64,000 nt of DNA from Mycobacterium sp. E1214 (GTDB taxonomy: Bacteria > Actinomycetota > Actinomycetes > Mycobacteriales > Mycobacteriaceae): NCBI RefSeq assembly GCF_001666755.1, contig NZ_LZJC01000150.1:1-64000 (forward strand), read 5' to 3'. Position 1 is the stretch's first letter, and every line of letters starts with the position of its first letter. Under the pieces are notes generated by a model. That model ran no database searches and had not been told where the DNA came from. It was given only the letters and a program-made list of their open reading frames with translations. Of the stretch, positions 22,101 through 34,417 are shown in pieces. The position numbers were made by a program, and so were the translations under genes.

Positions 22101-25100
22101 TCGCGATCCGCGCCGGCGACGAGGTCGGTTGCCCGGTGGTCGACGAACTGACGTTGCAGGCGCCGCTGATCCTGCCGCCCGGCAATTCCGTTGCGCTGCA
22201 GGTGGTTGTGGGCGTCGCCGACGACGCGGGGCGACGCGCGGTGTCGATCTTCTCCCGGCCTGACGGCGACGCGGATTGGGTGTGCCACGCCGAGGGGGCG
22301 CTGGGCGCCGGGTCGGGCGGGCCGGCCGCCGACCTCGCCGCTTGGCCGCCGGCCGGGGCGGTCGCGGTGGACTTGACCGACGGCTACGAGCGGCTGGCCG
22401 CCGCCGGCTACGGCTATGGCCCGGCGTTCCGCGGCCTCACGGCGGCGTGGGTGCGGGGCGACGAGGTGTTCGCCGAGGCGACGCTGCCCGAGGCGGCCGG
22501 TGGCGTCGGCGGTTTCGGCTTGCACCCGGCGCTGCTGGACGCCGCGCTGCACGCCGTGGTGATGGCCACGCCGGCCGCCGAGGTGCTGCTGCCGTTCTCC
22601 TGGCAAGGAGTGTCGCTGCACGCGGCCGGAGCGTCGTCGGTGCGGGCGCGGATCGCGCCGACGGGCGCGGCCGGCGGTGGCTCGGTGTCGATCGAGCTTG
22701 CCGACGGCCTTGGGCTGCCGGTGCTGTCGGTCGACGCGATGGTCGCGCGCCCGGTCAGCGAGCAGCAGCTGCGGGCGGCCGTCGCCGGGTCCGGCCCGGA
22801 GCGGCTGTTCGAGGTGGCCTGGTCGCAGGCATCCGTCCCCGAGGTTGTGGGCGGCGACACACCGCACTACGAGGTGTTCGAATCCGTTGCTGCCGAAGAC
22901 GATCCGGTGGCGGGTGCGCACGCGCGGACACAGCGGGCGCTGACCGCGGTGCAGTCCTGGCTCACCGAGCGCGACGCGGGCGTGCTGGTGGTGGCGACGC
23001 GCGGCGCGGTGGCGTTGCCGGGGGAGGACGTCGCCGATCTGGCGGGCGCGGCGGTGTGGGGGTTGGTGCGCTCGGCGCAGACCGAGCACCCCGGCCGCTT
23101 GGTGCTGGTCGACGGCGACGCGCCGCTGGACGAGGCGGCGGTGGCCGCGGTGCTCGCCGTCGGCGAGCCGCAAGCCGTGCTGCGCGGTGGCACCGTCCAC
23201 ACGCCGCGGGTCCGGGGCAGCAGGGCGCTGGGCGGGCTGCTCAAGCCCCCGGCCGACGGGCCGTGGCGCCTGGGCATTGGCACCGCCGGCACCTTCGAGA
23301 ACTTGCAGCTCGAGCCCGTGCCGAACGCCGGCGCGCCGCTGGAGCCCGGCCAGGTGCGCGTCGCGATCCGCGCGATCGCCGCCAACTTCCGCGACATCAT
23401 GATCACCCTGGGCATGTTCACCCACGACGCGCTGATCGGCGGCGAGGGTGCCGGCGTGGTGGTGGAGGTGGGTCCCGGCGTCAGCGAATTCGCGGTCGGC
23501 GACTCGGTTTTCGGATTCTTCCCGGACGGCAGCGGCACGCTCGTCGCCGGCGACGTGCGGCTGCTGCTGCCCATGCCCGCCGAGTGGAGCTACCCGGAGG
23601 CCGCCGCGATCTCGGCGGTCTTCACCACCGCGTACTACGCGTTCGTGTACCTAGCCGCCGTGCAGCCCGGCCAGCGGGTGCTGATCCACGCCGGCACCGG
23701 CGGGGTGGGGATGGCCGCGGTGCAGTTGGCCCGGCATCTCGGTCTGGAGGTGTTCGCCACCGCGGGCAAGGGCAAGTGGGACACGTTGCGCGGCATGGGT
23801 TTCGATGACGAGCACATCTCGGATTCGCGGTCCTTGGAGTTTGAGGAGAAGTTCCGTGCGGCGACGGGGGGCCGCGGTTTCGACGTGGTGCTCGATTCGC
23901 TGGCCGGTGAGTTCGTCGACGCGTCGCTGCGCCTGGTGGCGCCGGGCGGGGTCTTCCTGGAGATGGGCAAGACCGACATCCGCGACCCGGGCGCGGTCGC
24001 CCAGGAGTACCCGGGTGTGCGGTACCGCGCCTTCGACCTGTTCGAGCCCGGCCGCGCCCGCATGCACGAGTACATGCTCGAGCTGGCCGAGCTGTTCGAC
24101 GCGGGCATCCTGCGCCCGCTGCCCGTCACCACCTTCGACGTGCGGCGCGCCCCGGCGGCGCTGCGCTACCTGAGCCAGGCCCGCCACATCGGCAAGGTCG
24201 TCATGACCATGCCGGACGCATGGGCGGCCGGCACGGTGCTGATCACCGGCGGCACCGGCATGGCGGGGTCGGCCCTGGCGCGCCACGTGGTGACCCGCCA
24301 CGGGGCGCGAAACCTGTTGCTGCTCAGCCGTCGCGGCCCCGAGGCGCCCGGTGCGGCGGAGCTGACCGCCGAACTGGCCGCGGCCGGCGCGCAGGTGCGC
24401 GTGGTGGCCTGCGACGCCGCCGACCGGACCGCGTTGGCCGACGTGATCGCGGGCATTCCCGCGGACCAGCCGCTGACCGCGGTCATCCACACCGCCGGCG
24501 TGCTCGACGACGCGGTGATCACCTCGCTGACGCCCGAGCGCGTCGATGCGGTGATGCGCGCCAAGGTGGACGCGGCGTGGCACCTGCACGAGCTGACCCG
24601 CGACCTCGACGTGTCGGCGTTCGTCATGTTCTCGTCGATGGCCGGGCTGGTCGGCTCGTCCGGTCAGGCCAACTACGCGGCGGCCAACACCTTCCTCGAC
24701 GGCCTGGCCGCGCACCGGCGGGCCCACGGCCTGGCGGCCGTGTCGCTGGGCTGGGGCCTGTGGGACCAGGCGAGCGCCATGACCGGAGGCCTGGACGCCG
24801 CCGACCGGGCGCGCCTGGGCCGCGACGGTGTGCTCGGCCTGTCGTCCGACGAGGCACTCGAATTGTTCGATACCGCACTGGTCGTCGACGAGCCGTACCT
24901 CGCGCCGGCCCGCATCGACCTGGCCGCGTTGCGCGCTCACGGCGTCGCGGTGCCCCCGATGTTCGCCGAGTTGGTCAACGCGCCCAGCCGGCGCCGCGTC
25001 GACGACTCGCTGGCCGCCGCCAAGTCCAAGTCCGCGCTGGCGCATCGCCTGCACGGGCTGCCCGAGGCCGAACAGCACACCGTCCTGCTCGACCTGGTGC

Positions 25101-28100
25101 GCTCGCACATCGCCACGGTGCTCGGCAACATCAGCCCCGAGGCCGTCGACCCCGACAAGGCGTTCTCCGAACTCGGGTTCGACTCGCTGACCGCAGTCGA
25201 GATGCGCAACCGGCTCAAAGCCGCCACCGGCCTGGCGTTGTCGCCGACACTCATCTTCGACTACCCGACGCCCAGCGGGCTGGCCCGCTACATGCGGTCC
25301 GAATTGGCAGGCGTGCCACAGGAATTGGCGGTCCCGACCGCCGGAGTGGTCAGGGCCGCCGGGGACGACCCGATCGCCATCGTCGGCATGGCGTGCCGCT
25401 ACCCGGGCGGCATCAATTCCCCCGACGACCTGTGGGACATGTTGGTCGAGGGCCGCGACGTCGTCACGGACTTCCCGCACGACCGCGGCTGGGACCTGGC
25501 CAACCTGTTCAACCCCGACCCGGACGTGCCGGGCGCCTGCTACACCCGCACCGGCGGTTTCGTCGACGGTGTCGCGGACTTCGACCCCGCGTTCTTCGGC
25601 GTGGGTCCCAGCGAGGCGCTGGCCATGGATCCGCAGCAGCGCATGTTCCTGGAGCTGTCCTGGGAAGCGTTGGAGCGGGCCGGGATCGATCCCGCCGGGC
25701 TGCGCGGCAGCGCCACCGGGGTGTTCGCCGGGGTGATGACGCAGGGCTACGGCATGTTCGCCGCGGAGCCCGTCGAAGGCTTCCGGCTCACCGGCCAGCT
25801 GTCCAGCGTCGCCTCGGGCCGGGTGTCTTACGTGCTGGGGCTGGAGGGCCCCGCGGTGTCGGTTGACACCGCGTGCTCGTCGTCGCTGGTGGCGCTGCAC
25901 ATGGCGGTGCAGTCGCTGCGCTCGGGCGAGAGCGATCTGGCGCTGGCCGGCGGCGTGACCATCAACGCCACCCCGGACATCTTCGTCGAATTCAGCCGCT
26001 GGCGCGGCCTGTCGCCGGACGGCCGGTGCAAGGCCTTCGCCGGGGCCGCCGACGGCACCGGCTTCTCCGAGGGCGGCGGCATGCTCGTGGTGGAGCGGCT
26101 GTCCGACGCGCAGCGGCTGGGGCACCCGGTGCTCGCGGTGGTGCGCGGGTCGGCCATCAACCAGGATGGCGCCTCCAACGGGCTGACCGCACCCAACGGC
26201 CCGTCGCAGCAACGCGTCGTGCGGGCCGCCCTGGCTAACGCCGGCCTGGTCGGCACCGAGGTGGACGTGGTCGAGGGCCACGGCACCGGGACGACGCTGG
26301 GCGATCCCATCGAGGCCCAGGCCTTGCTGGCCACCTACGGCCGCGACCGGACCGAGCCGTTGTGGCTCGGGTCGATCAAGTCGAACATGGGTCACACCCA
26401 GGCCGCCGCCGGCGTCGCCGGGGTGATCAAGATGGTGCTGGCGATGCGCCACGAGCTGTTGCCCGCCACCCTGCACGTCGACGAGCCCAGCCCGCACGTC
26501 GACTGGTCGGCCGGCTCCGTGTCGTTGCTGACCGAGCCGCGCCAGTGGCCGGCCAACGGTCATGCGCGCCGGGCCGGGGTCTCCTCGTTCGGCATCAGCG
26601 GCACCAACGCGCACGTGATCGTGGAGGCCCCGCCGGCCGCCCCGACCCGCGTCGCGGAGGGCCCGAAGCTGCCCGTGGTGCCGTGGGTGGTCGCGGCGAA
26701 GTCGCCGACGGCCGTGCCGGCCCAGGCCGCCCGGCTGGCGGCGCACCTGCGCGCCCGCGACGACCTCGACCCCGCCGACGTGGCGTGGACCCTGGCGGGT
26801 CGGTCGCCGTTCGAACACCGGGCCGTGGTGGTGGGTTCGGACCGGGATCGGCTCCTGGCCGGGCTGGACGAATTGGCCGGCGGCGAACCGCTTTCGGTGA
26901 TTCAGGGCACGGTGACGCCCTCGGGCAAGACCGTCTTCGTCTTCCCGGGCCAGGGCTCGCAGCTCCTGGGGATGGCGATGGGGCTGCACGCCGGATACCC
27001 GGTCTTCGCCGAGGCGTTCAACACCGTCGTTGCCGAACTGGACCGGCACCTGCTGCGCCCGCTGCGCGAAGTCATGTGGGGCCACGACGAGGACCTGCTG
27101 AACACCACGGAATTCGCCCAGCCGGCGCTCTTCGCGGTAGAGGTTGCACTGTTCCGCCTGCTCGGATCATGGGGCATCACACCGGATTTCGTGATGGGGC
27201 ATTCGGTGGGTGAACTGTCGGCCGCGCACGTCGCGGGCGTGCTGTCGTTGCAGAACGCGGCGGTGCTGGTGGCCGCCCGCGGGCGTTTCATGCAGGCACT
27301 GCCGTCCGGCGGCGCCATGGTGGCCGTCGCGGCCACCGAGGGCGACGTGCGCCCGCTGCTGACCGACGAGGTCGGCATCGCCGCGGTCAACGGCCCCGCG
27401 TCGGTGGTCATCTCGGGCTCCGAGGACGCGGTGCTGGCGATCGCCGACCGGTTGCGTGCCGACGGCCGCCGTGTGCACCGCCTGGCCGTCTCGCACGCCT
27501 TCCATTCACCGCTGATGGATCCCATGGTGGACGAGTTCGCCGCCGTCGCAGCAGGATTGCCCGTCGGGCGGCCCACCATCCCGATCGTGTCCAACCTCAC
27601 CGGGCAGCTCGCGGGCGACGACTTCGCCTCCGCGGCCTACTGGAAGCGGCACATCCGCGAGGCGGTGCGGTTCAGCGACAGCGTGCGGTTCGCGCACGCC
27701 GCCGGCGCCACCCGCTTCCTCGAGGTCGGGCCCAGTGGCGGCCTGACCGCCTCGATCGAGGAGTCGCTGCCGGATGCGCCGGTGGGCACCATGTCCGCCC
27801 TGCGCAAGGACCGGCCCGAGCCGGAAACCCTGACCACCGCCATTGCGCAAGGGTTCGTCACCGGAATGGCCGTCGATTGGCGCGCGGTGATCGGCGCGGC
27901 CAACTTCGTCGAGCTGCCCACGTACGCCTTCGAGCGCCGCCGGTTCTGGCTGTCCAGCGACGGCGCCGCCGCCGACGCCGCAGGGCTGGGGCTGGAAGCC
28001 GGTGAGCACGCGCTGCTGGGCGCGGTGGTGGAGCTGCCCGCCACGGGCGGGGTGGTCCTCACGGGTCGGCTGTCACCCAGCCTGCAGGGCTGGCTGGCGG

Positions 28101-31100
28101 ATCACGCCGTGGGCGGCGTCGTGTTGTTCCCCGGCGCGGGTTTCGTCGAGCTGGCGATCAGGGCCGGCGACGAGGTGGGGTGCGGGGTCGTCGACGAGCT
28201 GAATTTGGCTGCGCCGCTGGTGCTTCCCGCCGCCGGATCGGTCGCCGTGCAGGTGGTCGTCGGCGCTGCCGACGAGGCCGGCGTGCGGGCCGTGTCGGTG
28301 TTCTCCCGGGCCGAGACCGGGTCGGACTGGTTGCTGCACGCCGAGGGCCTGCTGAGCTCCGGCTCGGTCGCGCCCGGCACGGACCTGTCCGCGTGGCCCC
28401 CGGTGGGGGCCGTCGCGGTGGACGTCGGGGACGGCTACGACCGGCTGGCCGAGCGCGGCTACGGCTACGGGCCCGCGTTCCGCGGGTTGACCGCGATGTG
28501 GCGCCGCGGCGACGAGGTGTTCGCCGAGGTAGCGCTGCCCGCCGACGCCGGCGTGTCGGTCGCCGGTTTCGGGGTGCACCCGGTCATGCTGGACGCGGCG
28601 TTGCACGCCGTGATCTTGGCGTCGGACGGCGCGTCCGGCCAGGGCGCCTTGCACGCCATGGCCGTCGACGAGGGCTCGGTCCTGGTGCCGTTCTCCTGGC
28701 AGGGGGTGTCGCTGCACGCCGCGGGCGCGTCGGCGGTGCGGGCGCGCATCGCGCCCACGGGTCCGTCCTCGGTGTCGATCGAGCTCGCCGACGGGCTGGG
28801 CCTGCCGGTGCTGTCGGTGTCGTCCATGGTGGCGCGGCCGGTCAGCGACCAGCAGCTGCTGGCTGCGGTCAACAACTCCGGCCCGGACCGGCTCTTCGAG
28901 GTGGTCTGGTCGGCACAGCAGCCCGACGCGGTGTCACCCGTCGCCGTCCGCGCCTGGGGTGCAATCGATTCCGAACCCGGCGACGCTGAGCCGGTGGCGT
29001 ACGTGTTCAACTCCGTCCCGGTGGCTGGTGACGTGGTCACCGGGGTGTACGCGGCCACCCGGGCGGTCCTCACCGTGCTGCAGGAGTGGCTGTCCGTCGA
29101 CCGCGCCGGGACCCTGGTGGTCGCGACGCGCGGCGCCGTGGCGTTGCCGGGGGAGGACGTCGCCGATCTGGCGGGCGCGGCGGTGTGGGGGTTGGTGCGC
29201 TCGGCGCAGACCGAGCACCCCGGCCGGGTCGTGCTGGTCGACGCCGATGGACCCCTGGATGAGGACGCGGTCGCCGCGGCGCTGAGTGTCGGCGAGCCGC
29301 AAGTCGCGCTGCGCGGCGGCACGATTCACATCGCGCGGGTGCACGGCAGCCGGGCGGCCGGCGGGGTGCTGGTGCCGCCCGGTGACGGTCCGTGGCGGGT
29401 CGGCATGAGCAGCCACGGGACCTTCGAAAACCTGCGGCTGGAGCGCATTCCCGACGCCGACGCGCCGCTGGAACCGCGCCACGTGCGGGTGGGTCTGTCG
29501 GCGATCGCCGCCAACTTCCGCGACGTCATGATCGCCCTCGGCCTGTACCCCGACCCGGACGCCGTGATGGGGGTCGAGGCTTCGGGGGTGGTCCTCGAAA
29601 CCGGCTCGGGCGACGGACCGTTCGCCGTGGGCGACCGGGTGATGGGCCTGTTCCCCGACGGCACCGGTACCGTCGCCACCACCGACGAGCGGCTGCTGGT
29701 GAAGGTGCCCAGCGGGTGGTCGCACACGTCGGCGGCCACCGCGTCGGTCGTGTTCGCCACCGCCTATTACGCGCTGGTCGACCTGGCCGCCGCGAAGCCC
29801 GGCCAGCGCGTCCTGGTGCACGCGGGCGCGGGTGGGGTGGGGATGGCCGCGGTGCAGTTGGCCCGGCATCTCGGTCTGGAGGTTTTCGCCACCGCGAGCA
29901 AGGGCAAGTGGGACACGTTGCGCGGCATGGGTTTCGATGACGAGCACATCTCGGATTCGCGGTCCTTGGAGTTTGAGGACAAGTTCCGTGCGGCGACGGG
30001 GGGCCGCGGTTTCGACGTGGTGCTCGATTCGCTGGCCGGTGAGTTCGTCGACGCGTCGCTGCGCCTGGTGGCGCCGGGCGGGGTCTTCCTGGAGATGGGC
30101 AAGACCGACATCCGCGACGCGGACGCGGTGGCGGCGGAGCACCCGGGCGTGCGGTACCGCGCCTTCGATCTGTTCGAGGCGGGGCCCGACCGCATCCAGG
30201 AAATCCTCGCCGAGCTGGCCGCCCTATTCGGTGACGAAGCGCTGCGGCCCTTGCCGGTGACGGTGTTCGACGTGCGGCGCGCCCCGGCGGCGCTGCGCTA
30301 CCTGGGTCAGGCCCGCCACGTCGGCAAGGTCGTTATGACCATGCCCGACGCATGGGCGGCCGGCACGGTGCTGATCACCGGCGGCACCGGCATGGCGGGG
30401 TCGGCGCTGGCGCGCCACGTGGTGACCCGCCATGGGGTGCGCAACCTGGTGCTGGTGAGTCGCCGCGGCCCGGATGCTCCTGGCGCGGCGGAACTTTCGG
30501 CCGAACTGGCCGCGGCCGGCGCGCAGGTGCAGATCGTCGCCTGTGACGCCGCCGACCGGGCGGCGCTGGCCAAGGTGATCGCCGACATCCCGGTGCAGCG
30601 GCCGCTGTCGGCGGTGATCCACACCGCCGGCGCGCTGGACGACGCGGTCGTGACGTCGCTGACGCCCGAGCGCGTCGACGTGGCGCTGCGGGCCAAGGTC
30701 GACGCGGCGTGGAACCTGCACGAGCTGACCCGCGATCTGGACCTGTCGGCGTTCGTGATGTTCTCGTCGATGGCCGGCCTGGTCGGCTCCTCGGGGCAGG
30801 CCAACTACGCGGCCGCCAACTCGTTCCTCGACGGGCTCGCCGTCTATCGGCAGGCCCGGGGCCTGCCGGCGGTCTCGCTGGGGTGGGGCCTGTGGAACCA
30901 GGCCAGCGCCATGACCGGCGCGTTGGCGACCGTCGACTTCGCGCGGTTCGCCCGTGACGGCATCGTCGCGATGTCCTCGGACGAGGCGCTCCAGTTGCTC
31001 GACACGGCGATGATCGTCAACGAGCCCTTCCTGCTGCCCGCCCACATCGACTTCGCGGCGCTGCGCGTCAAGCTCGACGGCGGGACGCTGCCACCGATGT

Positions 31101-31693
31101 TCGTGGACCTGATCAACGCGCCGACCCGGCGCCAGGTCGACGACTCGCTGGCCGCCGCGAAGTCGAAATCGGCTCTGCTGCAACGACTCGAGGGGCTGTC
31201 GGAGGAGGATCAGCAGGCTATCCTGCTGGACCTGGTCCGTTCGCACATCGCGACCGTGCTCGGCAGCGCCAGCCCGGAGTCGGTCGACCCGGACCGCGCG
31301 TTCCAGGAATTGGGCTTCGACTCGCTCACCGCGGTCGAGATGCGCAACCGCCTCAAAGCCGCCACCGGCCTTGCCCTTTCGCCGACCCTGATCTTCGACT
31401 ACCCGAACTCGGCCGCGCTCGCGGGCTACATCCACCGGGAGCTCGTCGGGGCGTCGGAGCGGCCCGCCGTGGCCGCAGCGCCGGGCGAGGCCGACATTCA
31501 GCGCGTCGTCGGGTCCATTCCCGTCAAGCGGTTGCGGCAGGCCGGCATCCTCGAGCTGCTGCTCGCGCTGGCCAACGAGTCCAACGGCGACGGCAACGGC
31601 CAGGCGGGACCGGCGGCGTCCACCGAGAAGGACATCGCCGACATGGACCTCGACGACCTGGTCAACGCGGCGCTGTTGGACGATGACGACTAA
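19184..31693 (+). CDS. pks12: Mycoketide synthase Pks12, two-module type I PKS
   Basis: 4169 residues from ATG 19184 (a GTG directly before is also possible). After an N-terminal docking helix ([20 protein letters not shown]), two complete KS-AT-DH-ER-KR-ACP modules follow. Module 1: KS Cys203 (VDTACSSS), AT Ser651 (GHSQGE) with YASHS at 751, ACP Ser2001. Module 2: KS Cys2231, AT Ser2674 (GHSVGE) with HAFHS at 2771, ACP Ser4047. YASH marks methylmalonyl-CoA and HAFH malonyl-CoA specificity, so the modules alternate branched and unbranched units, as known for mannosyl phosphomycoketide made by repeated use of this protein. ER ([19 protein letters not shown]) and KR ([15 protein letters not shown]) sites are intact in both. 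It ends in an acidic docking tail ([17 protein letters not shown]) with no thioesterase. In DH1 the glycine of the HxxxGxxxxP motif is Gln. Confidence 0.97.
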   Translation: MVDQLQHATEALRKALVQVERLKRTNRALLERSNEPIAIVGMSCRFPGGIETPEGLWQMVADGRDVMSDFPTDRGWDLAGLFDPDPDARHKSYARTGGFVDGVADFDAGFFGIAPSEALAMDPQHRMLLELSWEALERAGIDPGGLRGSATGVFAGLIVQGYGMLAEEIEGYRLTGMTSSVASGRVSYVLGLEGPAVSVDTACSSSLVALHMAVQSLRSGECDLALAGGATVNATPTVFVEFSRHRGLAPDGRCKAYAGAADGVGWSEGGAMLVVERLSDAQRLGHPVLAVVRGTAVNQDGASNGLTAPNGPSQQRVVRAALANAGLTTADVAVVEGHGTGTTLGDPIEAQALLATYGQDRGEAADPLWLGSIKSNMGHTQAAAGVAGVIKMVLAMQHELLPSTLHVDEPSPHVDWSAGSVSLLTQPRPWPADDPRVRRAAVSSFGISGTNAHVIVEAVPAQPTPVADTPKPAVLPWVVSAKSEAALRAQAARLAAYVRAEGDLDTVDIGWSLAGRSTFEHRAVVVGADRQRLLAGLDELASDAVGSVLRGVATPAGKTVFVFPGQGSQWLGMGRELLDSAPVFARHIEACDEAFAEFVDWSLIDVLRGAPGAPGLDRVDVVQPALFAVMVSLAELWKSVGVQPDAVIGHSQGEIAAAYVAGALSLRDAAKVVTLRSQLLTALSGPGGMVSLACGAERARELLSAYGTRAGIAAVNGRATVVVSGEVGALEDLIRVCAEQDVRTRRIDVDYASHSPEVEAIRGRLAEVLADIEPRASRTAFFSTVTGNRTDTATLDADYWYRNIRQPVEFDQAVRSACAQGYRAFIESSPHPALIAGIEDTANDCGDGEAIVVPTLGRDDGGLDRFLTSTAAAFVAGIGVEWRGALHGGAYVELPTYAFDRRRFWLSGDGAGADAAGLGLAAGQHALLGAVVDLPASGGVVLTGRLAPGAQAWLADHAVSQTVVFPGTGFVELAIRAGDEVGCPVVDELTLQAPLILPPGNSVALQVVVGVADDAGRRAVSIFSRPDGDADWVCHAEGALGAGSGGPAADLAAWPPAGAVAVDLTDGYERLAAAGYGYGPAFRGLTAAWVRGDEVFAEATLPEAAGGVGGFGLHPALLDAALHAVVMATPAAEVLLPFSWQGVSLHAAGASSVRARIAPTGAAGGGSVSIELADGLGLPVLSVDAMVARPVSEQQLRAAVAGSGPERLFEVAWSQASVPEVVGGDTPHYEVFESVAAEDDPVAGAHARTQRALTAVQSWLTERDAGVLVVATRGAVALPGEDVADLAGAAVWGLVRSAQTEHPGRLVLVDGDAPLDEAAVAAVLAVGEPQAVLRGGTVHTPRVRGSRALGGLLKPPADGPWRLGIGTAGTFENLQLEPVPNAGAPLEPGQVRVAIRAIAANFRDIMITLGMFTHDALIGGEGAGVVVEVGPGVSEFAVGDSVFGFFPDGSGTLVAGDVRLLLPMPAEWSYPEAAAISAVFTTAYYAFVYLAAVQPGQRVLIHAGTGGVGMAAVQLARHLGLEVFATAGKGKWDTLRGMGFDDEHISDSRSLEFEEKFRAATGGRGFDVVLDSLAGEFVDASLRLVAPGGVFLEMGKTDIRDPGAVAQEYPGVRYRAFDLFEPGRARMHEYMLELAELFDAGILRPLPVTTFDVRRAPAALRYLSQARHIGKVVMTMPDAWAAGTVLITGGTGMAGSALARHVVTRHGARNLLLLSRRGPEAPGAAELTAELAAAGAQVRVVACDAADRTALADVIAGIPADQPLTAVIHTAGVLDDAVITSLTPERVDAVMRAKVDAAWHLHELTRDLDVSAFVMFSSMAGLVGSSGQANYAAANTFLDGLAAHRRAHGLAAVSLGWGLWDQASAMTGGLDAADRARLGRDGVLGLSSDEALELFDTALVVDEPYLAPARIDLAALRAHGVAVPPMFAELVNAPSRRRVDDSLAAAKSKSALAHRLHGLPEAEQHTVLLDLVRSHIATVLGNISPEAVDPDKAFSELGFDSLTAVEMRNRLKAATGLALSPTLIFDYPTPSGLARYMRSELAGVPQELAVPTAGVVRAAGDDPIAIVGMACRYPGGINSPDDLWDMLVEGRDVVTDFPHDRGWDLANLFNPDPDVPGACYTRTGGFVDGVADFDPAFFGVGPSEALAMDPQQRMFLELSWEALERAGIDPAGLRGSATGVFAGVMTQGYGMFAAEPVEGFRLTGQLSSVASGRVSYVLGLEGPAVSVDTACSSSLVALHMAVQSLRSGESDLALAGGVTINATPDIFVEFSRWRGLSPDGRCKAFAGAADGTGFSEGGGMLVVERLSDAQRLGHPVLAVVRGSAINQDGASNGLTAPNGPSQQRVVRAALANAGLVGTEVDVVEGHGTGTTLGDPIEAQALLATYGRDRTEPLWLGSIKSNMGHTQAAAGVAGVIKMVLAMRHELLPATLHVDEPSPHVDWSAGSVSLLTEPRQWPANGHARRAGVSSFGISGTNAHVIVEAPPAAPTRVAEGPKLPVVPWVVAAKSPTAVPAQAARLAAHLRARDDLDPADVAWTLAGRSPFEHRAVVVGSDRDRLLAGLDELAGGEPLSVIQGTVTPSGKTVFVFPGQGSQLLGMAMGLHAGYPVFAEAFNTVVAELDRHLLRPLREVMWGHDEDLLNTTEFAQPALFAVEVALFRLLGSWGITPDFVMGHSVGELSAAHVAGVLSLQNAAVLVAARGRFMQALPSGGAMVAVAATEGDVRPLLTDEVGIAAVNGPASVVISGSEDAVLAIADRLRADGRRVHRLAVSHAFHSPLMDPMVDEFAAVAAGLPVGRPTIPIVSNLTGQLAGDDFASAAYWKRHIREAVRFSDSVRFAHAAGATRFLEVGPSGGLTASIEESLPDAPVGTMSALRKDRPEPETLTTAIAQGFVTGMAVDWRAVIGAANFVELPTYAFERRRFWLSSDGAAADAAGLGLEAGEHALLGAVVELPATGGVVLTGRLSPSLQGWLADHAVGGVVLFPGAGFVELAIRAGDEVGCGVVDELNLAAPLVLPAAGSVAVQVVVGAADEAGVRAVSVFSRAETGSDWLLHAEGLLSSGSVAPGTDLSAWPPVGAVAVDVGDGYDRLAERGYGYGPAFRGLTAMWRRGDEVFAEVALPADAGVSVAGFGVHPVMLDAALHAVILASDGASGQGALHAMAVDEGSVLVPFSWQGVSLHAAGASAVRARIAPTGPSSVSIELADGLGLPVLSVSSMVARPVSDQQLLAAVNNSGPDRLFEVVWSAQQPDAVSPVAVRAWGAIDSEPGDAEPVAYVFNSVPVAGDVVTGVYAATRAVLTVLQEWLSVDRAGTLVVATRGAVALPGEDVADLAGAAVWGLVRSAQTEHPGRVVLVDADGPLDEDAVAAALSVGEPQVALRGGTIHIARVHGSRAAGGVLVPPGDGPWRVGMSSHGTFENLRLERIPDADAPLEPRHVRVGLSAIAANFRDVMIALGLYPDPDAVMGVEASGVVLETGSGDGPFAVGDRVMGLFPDGTGTVATTDERLLVKVPSGWSHTSAATASVVFATAYYALVDLAAAKPGQRVLVHAGAGGVGMAAVQLARHLGLEVFATASKGKWDTLRGMGFDDEHISDSRSLEFEDKFRAATGGRGFDVVLDSLAGEFVDASLRLVAPGGVFLEMGKTDIRDADAVAAEHPGVRYRAFDLFEAGPDRIQEILAELAALFGDEALRPLPVTVFDVRRAPAALRYLGQARHVGKVVMTMPDAWAAGTVLITGGTGMAGSALARHVVTRHGVRNLVLVSRRGPDAPGAAELSAELAAAGAQVQIVACDAADRAALAKVIADIPVQRPLSAVIHTAGALDDAVVTSLTPERVDVALRAKVDAAWNLHELTRDLDLSAFVMFSSMAGLVGSSGQANYAAANSFLDGLAVYRQARGLPAVSLGWGLWNQASAMTGALATVDFARFARDGIVAMSSDEALQLLDTAMIVNEPFLLPAHIDFAALRVKLDGGTLPPMFVDLINAPTRRQVDDSLAAAKSKSALLQRLEGLSEEDQQAILLDLVRSHIATVLGSASPESVDPDRAFQELGFDSLTAVEMRNRLKAATGLALSPTLIFDYPNSAALAGYIHRELVGASERPAVAAAPGEADIQRVVGSIPVKRLRQAGILELLLALANESNGDGNGQAGPAASTEKDIADMDLDDLVNAALLDDDD
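22994..23097 (+). repeat. Intragenic direct repeat A, copy 1
   Basis: 104 bases in module 1 of pks12 between DH and ER, matching 29123-29226 with one mismatch by eye. The surrounding DNA of the two modules differs far more, which suggests recent gene conversion. Confidence 0.8.
23702..23986 (+). repeat. Intragenic direct repeat B, copy 1 (ER domain)
   Basis: 285 bases covering the nucleotide-binding half of ER1 match 29834-30118 in ER2 with about three mismatches by eye. Codons here (TTTGAG, GATTCG, TCGGATTCG) are less GC-biased than the rest of the gene in both copies. Confidence 0.85.
29123..29226 (+). repeat. Intragenic direct repeat A, copy 2
   Basis: Module 2 partner of 22994-23097, 6129 bases downstream, one mismatch by eye. 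Confidence 0.8.
29834..30118 (+). repeat. Intragenic direct repeat B, copy 2 (ER domain)
   Basis: Module 2 partner of 23702-23986, exactly 6132 bases downstream. Confidence 0.85.
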
Positions 31694-31705
31694 CGGGGTC
31701 GGCCG

Positions 31706-34330
31706 GTGAGGATCGCGGTTACCGGGGCCGGCGGCGTCCTGGGCCGCGGCCTCGCCGCACGGCTGCTCAGCCAGGGCCACGACGTCGTCGGGCTCGCCCG
31801 GCACCGGCCCGAGAGTTGGCCCAGCGCAGCCTCGTTCGTGACCGCCGACATCCGCGACGCGGCCGCGGTGCGGAGCTGTGTCACCGGCTCGGCCGTCGTC
31901 GTGCACTGCGCGTGGGCCGCCGACCCCCGGGTCGACGTCGAGGGCGCCCGCAACGTCCTCGACGCCATGGAACGGGGCGGCGTCGGGCGCATCGTGTTCC
32001 CGTCGTCCGCGCACGTATACGCCCACGACGGCTCGGCGCACACCGAAGCGGACCTTCCGGCTCCACGCACGGCGTACGGCGCGCTGAAGGCCCGCGTCGA
32101 GGAGCTGCTTGCCGCTTCGGCCGTCGAGCCGGTGGTGCTGCGCTGCGCGCCCATCGTCGGTCGCGCCGTGGACAATTGGGTGCGCCGCGCGTTGGCGTTG
32201 CCGGCATTCCCGGCCGGCGCACCGGACCGGCCGCTGCAGCTGGTCCACCTCGACGACGCACTGCGTCTGCTGGTGCGCGCCACCCTGGATGCCCACCTCG
32301 CCGCGCGCACGGTCAATGTGGCCGCCGACGGGGCGCCGAGCTTTCGGCGGCTGGCCGCCGCGCTCGGGCGCCCGCTCGTGACGCTGCCGCGCGTCAGCGC
32401 CTCGGCCGCCCTGGCCGACCTCGAGCTCATTCGCGACGCGCCCCACATGGACACCTCGACGCTGCGGGACGACTGGGGGTTCGCGCCCGCGTGGGACGCC
32501 GACGAATGCGTGCAGGACGCGGCGTTGTCCGTGCGCGGCCGCGTGACGTTGGGCGGGCGGGTGCTCTCCCTGCCCTGGCGGCTCGCGCTCATCGGCGACC
32601 TGCCCGCGGTCGACGCTCCCGCCGACGACGGGGTGGTGCCCGAGTTGGCCGGCCCCGCGGGCGTCAACGGAGAGTTCGACACGCCGATCGACCCGCGCTT
32701 CCCGACGTACTTGGCCACCAATCTGTCCGAGGCCCTGCCCGGCCCGTTCTCGCCGTCGTCGGCGTCGGTGACGGTGCGCGGCGTGCGCGCCGGTGGGGTG
32801 GGCATCGCCGAACGGCTGCGGCCCGGCGGAATCATCCAGCGCGAGATCGCCATGCGCACCGTCGCGGTATTCGCCCACCGGCTCTACGGGGGTATCACCT
32901 CGGCGCACTTCATGGCCGAGACCGTGCCCTTCGCCAAGCCCTCGACCATCGTCAGCAACAGCGGATACTTCGGACCCAGCATGGGCTCCCTTCCCATCTT
33001 CGGCGCACAGCGCCCGCCCTCGCAAACCGGTTGGGCCCGAAGGCGGTTGCGCACCATCCGCAACATCGGGGTGTTTGGGGTGAACCTGGTCGGGCTCAGC
33101 GCCGGCTCACCGCGGGACACCGAGGACTTCGTCGGTGACGTCGACCGCCTGGAGCGCCTGACGGCCGGTGACCTCACCCGGCTCGGTGACGCCCGGCTGC
33201 GCAGCCTGATCCTGTTGGCGCGCGACGAGGTCGTGCACGCGTGGGTGTTGGCGTCGGGATCGTTCATGCTGTGCGCGGCGTTCAACGTGCTATTGCGCGG
33301 CCTGACCGGGCGCCCGGCCGCCCCGTCGGCCGGGCCGGAGCTGGCCAGCGCCCGCTCGGTCGAGGCGATGCAGCGGCTGGTGTCGGCGGCCCGCCGCGAC
33401 CCGAACGTCCTTCGCCTGTTGGCCGAGCCGGGCCAGCGCCTGGACGCGTTGGCCGCCGAGGCGCCGAAGTTTCACGCCGCGGTGCTCGCCGAGCTGGCGT
33501 TGATCGGGCACCGCGGCCCCGCCGAACTCGAGATGCTCTCGACCAGCTACGCCGACGACCCGGAACTGCTGGTCCGCATGGTGGCCCGCGCGGTCAACGG
33601 GCCCGCCGCGCCCGAACCCGAACACAGTTCAATCCCGTTGCACGCCAAGCCGATCGCCGCGCTGGCGGTGCGGCAGCTGCGCGACCGCGAGGTGCGCCGC
33701 GACAAGATGGTGCGGGCGAACTGGGTGCTGCGCGCGCTGCTGCGCGAATACGGCCGCCGGATGGTCGAGGCGGGGGTTTTCGACCGCGTGGACGACGTCT
33801 TTTACCTGCTGGTCGACGAGGTCGACGCGCTGCCCGCCGAGGTCGCCGAGCTCGTCGCCCGCCGCCGCGCCGAGCGGAGCAGGCTGGTCGCCGTTGCCCC
33901 GCCGACGGTGTTCAGCGGGAGCTGGCAGCCGGCCGTCGCCGCGACGCCCGAGTTGACCAGCGGGGAGACGCTGCGCGGGGTCGGGGTGTGCGGCGGCCGG
34001 GTGCGCGGCCGCGTGCGCATCGTGCGGCCCGACACCATCGACGACCTGCAGCCCGGCGAGATCCTCGTCGCCGAGGTCACCGATGTCGGCTACACCGCGG
34101 CGTTCTGCTACGCCGCGGCCGTCGTCACCGAACTCGGCGGCCCGATGTCGCACGCGGCGGTGGTGGCCCGCGAGTTCGGCTTCCCCTGCGTGGTGGACGC
34201 GCAGGGGGCGACGCGATCCCTGCCGCCCGGCGCGCTCGTCGAGGTCGACGGCAGCACGGGCGAGATCACCCTGGTGGAGCGGGCGTCCGATGACAGCCCG
34301 CCGCTGTCGGCCAACGGCCAAACCCGCTGA
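31706..34330 (+). CDS. NAD-dependent epimerase fused to a PEP-utilising swivel domain
   Basis: 874 residues, GTG start 12 bases after pks12. Residues 1-280 are an extended-SDR/epimerase domain (MRIAVTGAGGVLGRGLAARL, FPSSAHVYAHDGSAHTE, TAYGALKARVEELL with the Tyr-x3-Lys pair). The middle (about 330-770) resembles the substrate-binding region of PEP-synthase/rifampicin-phosphotransferase-like proteins (MVEAGVFDRVDDVFYLLVDEV). The C terminus is a phosphohistidine swivelling domain with TELGGPMSHAAVVAREFGFP, the His being the expected phosphoacceptor. There is no ATP-grasp domain to phosphorylate it, so the classical reaction cannot be complete. It corresponds to Rv2047c, next to pks12, so a role in mycoketide lipid modification is plausible but unproven. 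Confidence 0.88.
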   Translation: MRIAVTGAGGVLGRGLAARLLSQGHDVVGLARHRPESWPSAASFVTADIRDAAAVRSCVTGSAVVVHCAWAADPRVDVEGARNVLDAMERGGVGRIVFPSSAHVYAHDGSAHTEADLPAPRTAYGALKARVEELLAASAVEPVVLRCAPIVGRAVDNWVRRALALPAFPAGAPDRPLQLVHLDDALRLLVRATLDAHLAARTVNVAADGAPSFRRLAAALGRPLVTLPRVSASAALADLELIRDAPHMDTSTLRDDWGFAPAWDADECVQDAALSVRGRVTLGGRVLSLPWRLALIGDLPAVDAPADDGVVPELAGPAGVNGEFDTPIDPRFPTYLATNLSEALPGPFSPSSASVTVRGVRAGGVGIAERLRPGGIIQREIAMRTVAVFAHRLYGGITSAHFMAETVPFAKPSTIVSNSGYFGPSMGSLPIFGAQRPPSQTGWARRRLRTIRNIGVFGVNLVGLSAGSPRDTEDFVGDVDRLERLTAGDLTRLGDARLRSLILLARDEVVHAWVLASGSFMLCAAFNVLLRGLTGRPAAPSAGPELASARSVEAMQRLVSAARRDPNVLRLLAEPGQRLDALAAEAPKFHAAVLAELALIGHRGPAELEMLSTSYADDPELLVRMVARAVNGPAAPEPEHSSIPLHAKPIAALAVRQLRDREVRRDKMVRANWVLRALLREYGRRMVEAGVFDRVDDVFYLLVDEVDALPAEVAELVARRRAERSRLVAVAPPTVFSGSWQPAVAATPELTSGETLRGVGVCGGRVRGRVRIVRPDTIDDLQPGEILVAEVTDVGYTAAFCYAAAVVTELGGPMSHAAVVAREFGFPCVVDAQGATRSLPPGALVEVDGSTGEITLVERASDDSPPLSANGQTR

Positions 34331-34417
34331 CCCGGGCCGAACGTCGTCACAGCGGCGAGTCAGGGTGGATCGTCAACCGGTCTACTCCAAGTCACGGCAG
34401 GTTGGTGGACAGGAACG

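Noticed and set aside
20621-27085. Very long open frames on the minus strand inside pks12
   Set aside because: They are mirror frames of high-GC coding DNA, with arginine/glycine/histidine-rich products lacking domains.
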